A DNA stretch of 28,990 bases from Campylobacter concisus (lineage in GTDB: Bacteria; Campylobacterota; Campylobacteria; Campylobacterales; Campylobacteraceae): assembly GCA_018375265.1 (NCBI GenBank), contig JAHADO010000002.1, positions 1 through 28,990 of the forward strand, given 5' to 3'. The notes beneath the pieces are model-generated. The model did not search any database and was not told the DNA's origin. It worked only from the letters and a program-made list of their open reading frames with translations. Made by a program: the position numbers and the translations under genes. Position 1 is the stretch's first letter; each line of letters begins with the position of its first letter. Shown here piece after piece: positions 16,096-23,150 of the stretch.

Positions 16096-17247
16096 CTAAC
16101 AATCAAAATCGAACGACAGTTGCTCACCAAGACCAGCAGATGGAACAAATAACTGATGACGACGCTTCACGTCAGCACCATCAAGCTCCCCTTTGACCCA
16201 CTTCTCAAAAGAAGCATTATCCCAAGCCCTCAGCTCATTAGTACCAAAACCAGGCTTTGCCACACGCTCATGGTCAATATTATCCCAATCGAGATGGTCA
16301 ATACTTGCAACATAGTCGAAAAGTTGCGACTTGCACTCATCAATCGTCAGGGATGGGCCGCCATCAATCAGCTCAATAAGGTCAGCTCCAATTGCTTCCC
16401 AATCCTCAATATCGACCATACGCTCACGCACAGCGCGACCGAAATAACGCTGAATCTCAGGAGTCCACTCAAACTTATCATCTTGAGTGCGCTTTAACGT
16501 ATCAATAGGAGACTCTTTGTCAAAATTAAACAAGCCAAAAATGCGTGTCTCGTTATCTTTAATGAAATCATCAACCAGCGTCAGACCTGCTTGAGAAAAC
16601 TTCTCATTCAAAATGCCAAGGTCAAGGTGGTTATAAGCAGGATACCCAGCATCGTCAAGCATATCATTGACATCGAGCACATCAGCCATAAGTGTTTTCA
16701 TGGCTTGCTCAGAATCTTTGCTGTTATAATACTGCATATTATAAAGATGATTCGCACCGGCAAGCTCAATAACATCTTGCATATGGTCAAGAGGCACATC
16801 ATGAAAACGCTTCAAACAAGTCTTAGCCGCAACCTTAGGCGCAAGCATCTCAACAAGCTCTTTAGCTGTTACCTCAGAGCCTAGCGACTTTTTGTTCACA
16901 AGCGCGTCGTACGAACGCTCTCCAAAAAGACCACGGACAGCTTGCCAGCTTAAACCAAACGTTAAATCACTATTACGATATTTAAAACCAAGTCGACCTA
17001 AAGTCTTCTTGAAATCAATATCGTCCATAAGCAGGTCCTCAGCTTGAACCTTATAATCGTTAGTGATAGAACAAAGGTTGTCGGCATCATAATAGTCAGA
17101 CTCATAAGCAGCGTTCGCATAATTATCACGAAGCTCCTTTAGGCTGTCAACAAGATTAAGTGTTTGCTCATAACCATCAACGGGTCTGAACGTAACAGTC
17201 TCGTCGCTATTAAATCTATCATACCACTTATAATAATCAGTCATCAT
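16096..17247 (-). CDS. Unrecognised protein, first gene of the paralogue operon
   Basis: A 383-residue acidic protein. ATG-ATG at 17,247 follows AAAGGATTT; the longer frame back to 17,274 has no ribosome site. The segment LSWQAVRGLFGERSYDALVN and the following VTAKELVEMLAP match DVEAVRCVVGCVAFDNFFGQ and LAPEVAVQLMDP in the protein at 19,367, and the short GLF..FDKL block at 13,326. It ends GEQLSFDFDC: a strongly acidic, aromatic tail containing QLSFDF, reminiscent of sliding-clamp binding motifs (QLxLF type). No catalytic motif is visible. Transcribed from the consensus promoter at 17,298-17,326. Confidence 0.8.
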   Translation of the reverse strand: MMTDYYKWYDRFNSDETVTFRPVDGYEQTLNLVDSLKELRDNYANAAYESDYYDADNLCSITNDYKVQAEDLLMDDIDFKKTLGRLGFKYRNSDLTFGLSWQAVRGLFGERSYDALVNKKSLGSEVTAKELVEMLAPKVAAKTCLKRFHDVPLDHMQDVIELAGANHLYNMQYYNSKDSEQAMKTLMADVLDVNDMLDDAGYPAYNHLDLGILNEKFSQAGLTLVDDFIKDNETRIFGLFNFDKESPIDTLKRTQDDKFEWTPEIQRYFGRAVRERMVDIEDWEAIGADLIELIDGGPSLTIDECKSQLFDYVASIDHLDWDNIDHERVAKPGFGTNELRAWDNASFEKWVKGELDGADVKRRHQLFVPSAGLGEQLSFDFDC

Positions 17248-17297
17248 AAATCCTTTCAATGTTAATGAAATCATAAAACCGATTTCAAATTTATGAT

Positions 17298-17326
17298 ATT
17301 ATAACATATTTGTAGAACAATGTCAA
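17298..17326 (-). promoter_or_regulatory. Promoter of the 17.2-13.3 kb operon
   Basis: On the - strand: TTGACA, 17 bases, TATAAT, with an AAATATGT block before the -10. The same arrangement and block recur at 21,570-21,598. Confidence 0.88.
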
Positions 17327-17406
17327 GAGTTATTTCTAAAAATCTTAAAAAAGCCGTAACTAAAATGTCACCGAAAACCAGGCGCTAAAACCGCGCCGAG
17401 TGACAT

Positions 17407-17491
17407 GTTAGGACGTCTAGCGAAGCAACGCGTAGCGTGGACGGACTAACCGCATAGCGCTAGGACGTCGAACACAGTAAAGACGGACTAA
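17407..17491 (+). repeat. Dispersed hairpin repeats, one full and one degenerate
   Basis: The full copy (17,407-17,450) has ends GTTAG/CTAAC around GACGTCTAGCGAAGC and CGTAGCGTGGACGG arms. A degenerate second copy (17,460-17,491) keeps TAGGACGTCG and GACGGACTA. They sit between two divergent promoters. Apart from the promoters and these repeats, the 342-base tract 17,248-17,589 holds nothing I recognise. Confidence 0.7.
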
Positions 17492-17516
17492 AAGCGAAGC
17501 TTAAAAAAAATAACAC

Positions 17517-17545
17517 TTGACAAAAAGAAAAACTTATGTTATACT
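17517..17545 (+). promoter_or_regulatory. Promoter of the two-gene + strand operon at 17.6-18.8 kb
   Basis: TTGACA (17,517-17,522), 17 bases, TATACT (17,540-17,545), 45 bases upstream of the first ATG. Confidence 0.85.
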
Positions 17546-17589
17546 ACACAAAGTCTACACAATTATAATAACATCTAAAGGAGACTAAT

Positions 17590-17886
17590 ATGAACCACAT
17601 TATTGTCTGCCATAATAAAATAGGTCACCTCAAGAAAGCTATTGTCAACGCTGGCTATCAAGTCGCTAAAACTTGGTACCCTAAAGATTTAGTCGACAAA
17701 ACTTCAGTATTGACCTATGAAAATGTACTTGCTGACTGCAACAAAATCTATGACGCAATACTCCCTTACCACTCAGAACCAGTCGTAATTCTCACCGACA
17801 TGCCTGAGGCAGAAGTATATAAGACCTATATCACTCTATGCAAAGACGACTCTGTTCCAAACAACAGTCGCATTGCTTATGTATAG
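17590..17886 (+). CDS. Small hypothetical protein
   Basis: 98 residues, starting MNHIIVCHNKIGHLKKAIVN. The start is ATG after AAAGGAGACTAAT, a strong ribosome site. An alternating hydrophobic first strand, and a second one at PVVILTDMPEAEVY, suggest a small alpha/beta fold. I do not recognise the family. It is the first gene of a two-gene operon and is 11 bases upstream of the next start. It lies divergently from the paralogue operon, separated by hairpin repeats. Confidence 0.75.
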   Translation: MNHIIVCHNKIGHLKKAIVNAGYQVAKTWYPKDLVDKTSVLTYENVLADCNKIYDAILPYHSEPVVILTDMPEAEVYKTYITLCKDDSVPNNSRIAYV

Positions 17887-17897
17887 GGTGATGCAAC

Positions 17898-18836
17898 ATG
17901 GTTTCCGAATACATTAAAACACTCAGACGAGCTGTCGCTGATGAGAACAAACTCTTAGACCTTCTCACAACAAGTGCAACACACGTCTTCTCTGAGCATA
18001 TCAATCAATCAAATGAGAAAATGCTCACACGACTCATTCAAAAAGACACTGGTGCAGTATCAACCTTCACCAGCAAGTCTAACATGTGCTTTGCCCTTCG
18101 CTCAGCCATCATGAGTCAGACACAAGCCATTGAGAAAGCCGTCTATAGCAACAAAAATTTTGAGAAAATCCCTATCACCTTCGACTATGAAGAAGATGAG
18201 GATGAATCCTTCAACGGCTTTATCATGAACGAAAAAGGACACATTGAGCACCTCAAAACTCGCTCAATCACCGCAGTGATGAGAACCAACAGCAACACTC
18301 CTCTCGGCATAGAGCTGCTCACAATCTATCCTAATATGTATTCAGAAACAGCAACGAAGAACAATCAAAATATCGTTGACAAAACCATTAAAGAATCAAA
18401 GATGTATGCTAATGCGCCAACGATTCAAAAAGCATATTTTGATTTCATGCTAGAAAACCCAAGCACAAAAGTGTTCTTTGACAACAAAGAAACAATCCAT
18501 TCACAACCGCACATCACGCTTGAATATAAAACTCAAAATAAAAACTATCAAATATATGTTGAAGACAACAATATCTCTGTCCAAGCGATGAATTTCAAAA
18601 AAGAACCTATCTATGATAAACTCAATCACATAAAAGAATTAATAGGCTCAAATTCACGCATACGAACAAACAACAATGATTTGAAATCTCTGATGTGCTC
18701 AAACATCAATATCAAAAAAGACCTCAATGCCATCAACACATACATTATAAAACATAATGAGAACAAAAAACGTAAAACATTAAATATATGTGATGACATA
18801 TCTGAAGACAAAAAAACAAACTACACTTATGAGTAA
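17898..18836 (+). CDS. Hypothetical protein, 312 residues
   Basis: Soluble protein with a helical N-terminus, an acidic stretch (YEEDEDESF, about residues 95-103) and an Asn/Lys-rich, very AT-rich C-terminal third. The central part (NMCFALRSAIMSQ, then SITAVMRTNSNTPLGIELLTIYPNMY) faintly resembles RNase-type toxin domains that end in a T.YP strand, but I see no convincing catalytic residues and do not assert that function. ATG follows GGGTGATGCAAC. The composition shifts towards A within the gene, which may reflect a mosaic origin. It is the second gene of the operon and ends before a perfect two-way terminator. Confidence 0.75.
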   Translation: MVSEYIKTLRRAVADENKLLDLLTTSATHVFSEHINQSNEKMLTRLIQKDTGAVSTFTSKSNMCFALRSAIMSQTQAIEKAVYSNKNFEKIPITFDYEEDEDESFNGFIMNEKGHIEHLKTRSITAVMRTNSNTPLGIELLTIYPNMYSETATKNNQNIVDKTIKESKMYANAPTIQKAYFDFMLENPSTKVFFDNKETIHSQPHITLEYKTQNKNYQIYVEDNNISVQAMNFKKEPIYDKLNHIKELIGSNSRIRTNNNDLKSLMCSNINIKKDLNAINTYIIKHNENKKRKTLNICDDISEDKKTNYTYE

Positions 18837-18893
18837 CACAAGCGCACACGCTTGTCGGGAGACAAACTGCACTTGTTACTCCTTTGTTGATGT

Positions 18894-18931
18894 AAAAACC
18901 CCTGTGATAATCTCACAGGGGTTTCGTTTTT
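18894..18931. terminator. Two-way intrinsic terminator
   Basis: A perfect 12-bp stem (18,896-18,907 with 18,913-18,924) with a 5-base loop, flanked by A and T runs. It sits between convergent genes. Confidence 0.92.
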
Positions 18932-18965
18932 GTTTGTCCGTCCGCGCTTCGCTAGACGTCCAAAC
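18932..18965 (-). repeat. Dispersed hairpin repeat overlapping a gene end
   Basis: On the - strand: GTTTGGACGTCTAGCGAAGC followed by GCGGACGGACAAAC. Ends GTTTG/CAAAC pair, replacing GTTAG/CTAAC of other copies. Its left part encodes the last residues and the stop codon of the truncated gene at 18,952. Confidence 0.75.
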
Positions 18966-19365
18966 GAGCACAATATTTCACACTCTCAGAAGGTGATAAT
19001 AACTGCACTGCAACCTCCGGGTCCATAGACTTTGGAAGAATTACATCTGTCTGAAAAAAGTCATCAAAAACCTGCGGTCCAACGATATCTCGCACAACCT
19101 CAACATTAGCCCCACGAATACTCTTAGTATCAATATCAATACAATTATAACTATCTAAAACAGTACTCAAAACCTTGTTTTCTGCTGCTAAATGTAAATT
19201 CCTCTCCAAAAGACGAGGAAACACCATATCACTATCCAAAGCAAGATTCGACCTATCGCGAAGATACGCGTCTATATCACTCATGACCAACTCAGCACAT
19301 AGATATGTAGACATTTCAGTATCGCGGCTATAAATATCATAATCATAAATATGTGTATCAATCAT
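18952..19365 (-). CDS. C-terminally truncated paralogue of the protein at 19,367
   Basis: 137 residues from the ATG at 19,365, one base after the upstream stop and preceded by GGAG. It aligns with the N-terminal half of the neighbour: CIDIDTKSIRGANVEVVRDI with NIDTENKVIQGVDVEAVRCV, then VFDDFF with AFDNFF, and MDPEVAVQLLSPSESVKYC with LAPEVAVQLMDPLDGVVYC. The similarity ends at YC, and the frame closes as ARLDV-stop inside a dispersed hairpin repeat. The neighbour goes on for about 115 more residues, including its acidic tail. Probably truncated by recombination at the repeat. Whether the short product functions is unknown. Confidence 0.7.
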   Translation of the reverse strand: MIDTHIYDYDIYSRDTEMSTYLCAELVMSDIDAYLRDRSNLALDSDMVFPRLLERNLHLAAENKVLSTVLDSYNCIDIDTKSIRGANVEVVRDIVGPQVFDDFFQTDVILPKSMDPEVAVQLLSPSESVKYCARLDV

Positions 19366-19366
19366 G

Positions 19367-20158
19367 CTAAAACTCCATCTCCTGACCATCATTCTCAGCC
19401 TCAGACACGTCGATATGCTTACGACCCTCTTGTGCTACAACATCAGCGAACCTTGCTTCTATCCTCTTAGTCTCGTTCCATTCAAAATTCGCGCATACTC
19501 TATCAATAGTCTCTTGCGTCTTATCCGACAAACTCATATCAGCAGTTTTCTCTTTGAGATACTCAGCACAGTCCTCAAAATGGTCAATAAGTCTAGGCGA
19601 AACAGACTGAGAATACACACGAGCAGAATCAATATCCTTTGCTAAATTGGCAAAACCCTTATCGACCATTGGTTCAAGCCGAGAAGACGACATAAGACCA
19701 CAAAGAGTCTCAGTTGTTGCCTTGAACATAAGCTCTGAGAATTCCACAGGATACTCATAACCATGATTACGACAATAAACAACGCCATCAAGAGGGTCCA
19801 TAAGCTGTACAGCTACCTCTGGCGCTAAATCATCTTTGAAAATTTTACTTTGACCAAAAAAGTTATCAAAAGCAACACAACCAACAACACAACGTACCGC
19901 CTCAACGTCAACACCTTGAATAACTTTATTCTCAGTATCAATATTATATAATCTATCCTTAATGGCGTCAATAATATTCTTAGTTACAACTTCATTCAAC
20001 TCTTTATGTTCTCTTTGTCCGTCAACAGGATTACAATTTAAATCAATAGTATGACTATCTTCTAAAAATCGCTTAATATTTCTACGAACATCACAAATTG
20101 CATAATAGGTATCTGCTGTAACATTCTCAAACCGATATCCATCAATAGTACCACTCAT
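19367..20158 (-). CDS. Unrecognised acidic protein of the paralogue family
   Basis: A 263-residue soluble protein ending ENDGQEMEF. ATG at 20,158 follows GGAG within the end of the upstream gene, only three bases after its stop. It contains the family block VDVEAVRCVVGCVAFDNFFG plus LAPEVAVQLMDP, shared with the proteins at 18,952 and 16,096. No catalytic motif is seen. It is the second gene of the operon driven from 21,570-21,598. Confidence 0.78.
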   Translation of the reverse strand: MSGTIDGYRFENVTADTYYAICDVRRNIKRFLEDSHTIDLNCNPVDGQREHKELNEVVTKNIIDAIKDRLYNIDTENKVIQGVDVEAVRCVVGCVAFDNFFGQSKIFKDDLAPEVAVQLMDPLDGVVYCRNHGYEYPVEFSELMFKATTETLCGLMSSSRLEPMVDKGFANLAKDIDSARVYSQSVSPRLIDHFEDCAEYLKEKTADMSLSDKTQETIDRVCANFEWNETKRIEARFADVVAQEGRKHIDVSEAENDGQEMEF

Positions 20159-20161
20159 CAG

Positions 20162-21523
20162 TTACTCCATTTCTATTCCATTATCTTCCATCTCATCAAT
20201 AGACGGCAAGTCCTTACGAATCTTTCCTTTATCTGCAAGCATAATATCAACATCATGCTCATAATAATCATGACACGACTGAACCTCGTCTGCCGCGATA
20301 CCAAAAATAGGAAGAGTACCCTCATAATACATATAACTAGGATGATAATTAAAAACTTCATCCAAATCATCTAAAACTTCACGACCAAACTCAATATAAG
20401 TATCAATAAGTTTCTCATCACGAGTCTTATCGTACTCGTCTTTTATCTTATCAAGAGCGTTGACCTTATGAATAAAATGCTCCTCAAGAGTAGCTTGGTC
20501 TGAAGGTTTCCAAAAAGAATGCTCATCAACAATACGCTCGTTAATAATATCCATGCCACGCTCATGTTTTGGATATGTGTAGCGTGACTGAAGTATCTCA
20601 TATTGAAACTTCTCAGCCTTAGCCGCCCTAGCATTAGCTCTGCCCCTATCCTTAGTTACTTGAGCATACGTACCTTCATCAAGCTTTGGCTCACGAGCTG
20701 ACGCGTCGTCTCTTAAACGTAACCACGCCCCGTACTGAGCTGGGAATTGCTCTCTGATTTTATCCATGTCAATGCCTGGGTTTTCAACACCAACAACATT
20801 AATATCGTCAAAATTAACGTTCTCATAAGCATCATTAACCATGTCGAAAAACTTCATCCAGCAGCTACGCTTTAACTCTTCGCCATTCCTCCAAGAGACC
20901 ATAGAACAATTATACATATCTTGAGCATACTCAGCACCACCATCATCACCTTGTGACTCATACTTCACTAAATCGGCTTGCTTTTCATCAGCATACTCTT
21001 TCCAACCAGAAGCATATGTATCAATAAGCTTCATATCTTGCAGACACAAATCAATCTCTTTATCAAGAGCATCCTGCGATTCCTGTGTCCACTCAATCCC
21101 TTCGTCCCTATATACAAGGAGAGTATTGAGCAATGTCTTGTGCCTTGTATCAAATTTTGCATCGGACGAATAAACAGCATCTGGTGTAACTTCGTTGATG
21201 TATTCTTGCGGCATAAGTTTATCGTAACGAATAATATTCAGCGCCATATCAGGCGTAATATCATCCATACTATATGCACAATCCCATGGGAAATCCATAG
21301 TCTTAACTAACGACTCAAGAAAAGCAATACATCTATCATGCTTAGACGCTCCGACCTCGTACCAAGCGGTACCAATCTCTTCATCACTTGCTGCAGAAAC
21401 CGCAGCAGCATCTGCTTGATTGATAAGCCAAATCTGGTCCTCGGTGGTCCAACGACCTTGGTTCTTTTGAATACGTTGCATCATCTGCTTGTGTAAACTA
21501 TCAACATCTAAAACATACGCCAT
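20162..21523 (-). CDS. Unrecognised acidic protein, first gene of the second paralogue operon
   Basis: A 453-residue, acidic, Tyr/Asp-rich protein with many charged helical stretches (for example KLIDTYIEFGREVLDDLDEV), ending SIDEMEDNGIEME. ATG at 21,523 follows GGACTATAGTT. I find no confident sequence match to the other paralogues. Membership is suggested by the operon, the similar acidic tail (NGIEME next to NDGQEMEF) and the same promoter type. No enzymatic motif is visible. Confidence 0.78.
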   Translation of the reverse strand: MAYVLDVDSLHKQMMQRIQKNQGRWTTEDQIWLINQADAAAVSAASDEEIGTAWYEVGASKHDRCIAFLESLVKTMDFPWDCAYSMDDITPDMALNIIRYDKLMPQEYINEVTPDAVYSSDAKFDTRHKTLLNTLLVYRDEGIEWTQESQDALDKEIDLCLQDMKLIDTYASGWKEYADEKQADLVKYESQGDDGGAEYAQDMYNCSMVSWRNGEELKRSCWMKFFDMVNDAYENVNFDDINVVGVENPGIDMDKIREQFPAQYGAWLRLRDDASAREPKLDEGTYAQVTKDRGRANARAAKAEKFQYEILQSRYTYPKHERGMDIINERIVDEHSFWKPSDQATLEEHFIHKVNALDKIKDEYDKTRDEKLIDTYIEFGREVLDDLDEVFNYHPSYMYYEGTLPIFGIAADEVQSCHDYYEHDVDIMLADKGKIRKDLPSIDEMEDNGIEME

Positions 21524-21569
21524 AACTATAGTCCAATCTAAAATTAGATGGTTATATCAAATTACCTAT

Positions 21570-21598
21570 ATTATAACATATTTATAAATTGTTGTCAA
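21570..21598 (-). promoter_or_regulatory. Promoter of the 21.5-19.0 kb operon
   Basis: On the - strand: TTGACA, 17 bases, TATAAT. The -10 side shares AAATATGTTATAATAT with the promoter at 17,298-17,326, suggesting coordinated expression of the two paralogue operons. Confidence 0.88.
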
Positions 21599-21620
21599 GT
21601 ATTATTTTGAAAAAAAAAAA

Positions 21621-21699
21621 GTTAGGACGTCTAGCCTGACAAGGCGTTGACGGACTAACCGCGAAGCGTTTGGACATCGAGCTTGCTCGATGGACTAAC
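21621..21699 (+). repeat. Two dispersed hairpin repeats upstream of the second paralogue operon
   Basis: Copy A (21,621-21,659) has ends GTTAG/CTAAC around GACGTCTAGCCTGACAAGGC. Copy B (21,668-21,699) is GTTTG, then GACATCGAGCTTGCTCGATG, then GACTAAC, with the same core as the copies at 10,090 and 27,676. They directly follow a ten-base A run. Confidence 0.78.
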
Positions 21700-22059
21700 C
21701 GTAATAGCGAGCAAACATCGTCACACATTTGTCAACCCAAACAATGTTAAGACAACAATAGAAAATCTTTAAAAATACTTACTTAAGCATGAATATATGC
21801 TCATATGTCTATATGTTGATATGTAGAAATTGTGGTGAACGTTCATAAATATCATATCGGCAAGAACCTTAATTTAACAAAATTGTAACAATTCATTTCT
21901 CAAAAACACTAAAATAGTTAAACTTTTTATATATTTTTAACAAAATTTCGCGCGAACGACGATGTTGAAAACGTGTCGAAAACTCAAATGTGGAGAAATT
22001 GTGAATTTCATCAACTGGGCAAATACAAAAATGTCCATATGGCTTAAAACGCAACTACC
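21700..22059. other. Gene-free AT-rich stretch, possible unwinding region
   Basis: No credible gene. It holds closely spaced ATATG words at about 21,793-21,825 (CATATG, TATATG, GATATG at 8-9 base steps) and a very AT-rich stretch (21,850-21,950). Together with the adjoining iterons it could be the unwinding element of an origin. Confidence 0.4.
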
Positions 22060-22915
22060 TGCGGAAACACAACCATGGCTCACCTTGGCTCAGGTGAGCC
22101 AAAGAAGTAAAAACCACAATATACGTGCAGTGATGCGTTACTATATATATTTCATGGCTCACCCTTGGCTCAAGTAAAAAATATACATGAGCCATAAAAA
22201 TAATAATATAATACCAGTTAAATATATATATTTATATCTATGGCTCATCTGGCTCACGTAAAATCAAGTCTTACGTATGCGCGAATTTTAACGCTCGCTG
22301 ATTCTTTACAACATATAAGTTAATACAATTTTGTAATAAGAAATTTTTCACTGTAAATTTTTTTGTTATATATATAAAAGTTGGATTCAGGTGAGCCACC
22401 TGAGCCATAGGTGTTATGTTAGCAGGTAGATGCCCAAAAAAGTATGGCTCAGGTGCCTGAGCCACGTGAGCCAAGCCTGAGCCAAAACCACTATATGTGC
22501 AGGTAGATTAAAAATTTAAGGTGAGCCATGCTTAACATAACACTTTTTGGAGCACATTTTTAAAATATAACACCGACACAAATGTATTATATATCTTCAT
22601 AGAAGTTGGCTGAGCCTGTTCCACCTGTTCCATGGGTGTTATGTTCGCAGATAGATGCCCAAAAAATATGTAACAGGTGCTGTTCCAAGGTGTTCCAAGC
22701 CTATTCCATGAACACTATATCCCGAGCTAAACACCTTATAAAACCTGTTCCATACCAAACATAACGCTATAAAAACGTTATCACGTTTTTTTTTCTTGTC
22801 TTCATAGAACTTAAATTGCGGTGTTTCCGCTGTTACCAAGCTACTATACCGCCGGATAAATAGCCAAAAAAGTTGGCAACATCACCTATGATAAGGTGTT
22901 GCCAGAACACTTCCC
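22060..22915. other. Candidate replication origin: iteron-rich, modular non-coding region
   Basis: I count 16 exact TGAGCC/GGCTCA words between 22,077 and 22,616, then five TGTTCC words between 22,617 and 22,751, then GGCAAC/GTTGCC pairs at about 22,874-22,902. The words are arranged in modules of roughly 200 bases with a shared backbone: GGTGTTATGTT, then GCAG, TAGATGCCCAAAAAA and ACTATAT. Several words form hairpins, such as GGCTCAGGTGCCTGAGCC at 22,446-22,463. The tract lies between the D5-like helicase gene and the paralogue operon, contains AT-rich blocks and has no good coding frame. A helicase gene beside iterons is typical of an origin; that role is inference. Confidence 0.55.
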
Positions 22916-23014
22916 AACTAACATCACACCAACCCACAACCTGTAAATCGCACTCAGACGTTCCTATTGCTTTTCGTGAGAACAAAATTAGGGTCTCCCT
23001 TTAATGTAGAAATA

Positions 23015-23058
23015 CTCATGAGAGCCTCTGAGAACCATTCTAAGGGGTACTTTTGATA
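23015..23058 (+). repeat. Conserved operon-boundary element, copy 3 (opposite orientation)
   Basis: GAGAGCCTCTGAGAACC followed by ATTCTAAGGGGTACTTTT on the + strand matches the - strand of copy 1. It lies between the candidate origin and the helicase terminator, and no gene follows it. Confidence 0.65.
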
Positions 23059-23115
23059 AATAAGGTCTGATTGTCCATTCTACGTACATGTGAGGCTTAA
23101 AACGGCTTACGTATC

Positions 23116-23148
23116 AAAAAACCGCCCCAAAAACTGAAGCGGTTTTTT
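23116..23148 (-). terminator. Intrinsic terminator of the D5-like helicase gene
   Basis: An AAAACCGC/GCGGTTTT stem (about 23,116-23,124 with 23,139-23,148), T-rich on the - strand exit side. Confidence 0.82.
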
Positions 23149-23150
23149 CT

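Noticed and set aside
17898..18836. RNase-type toxin (CdiA-like) assignment
   Set aside because: Only a weak resemblance around GIELLTIYPNM, with no visible catalytic histidines and no immunity-gene signature; left as unknown.
21962..22177. A 71-codon + strand frame in the repeat region
   Set aside because: It runs straight through GGCTCA iterons, has no ribosome site and a composition dictated by the repeats.
22060..22915. CRISPR-like array
   Set aside because: The repeated words are 6 bases long, irregularly spaced and in both orientations; there are no equal spacers and no cas gene.
21524..23150. tRNA genes in the large non-coding tract
   Set aside because: No cloverleaf with a GTTCGAATC-type T arm was found on either strand by eye; a covariance search would be decisive.
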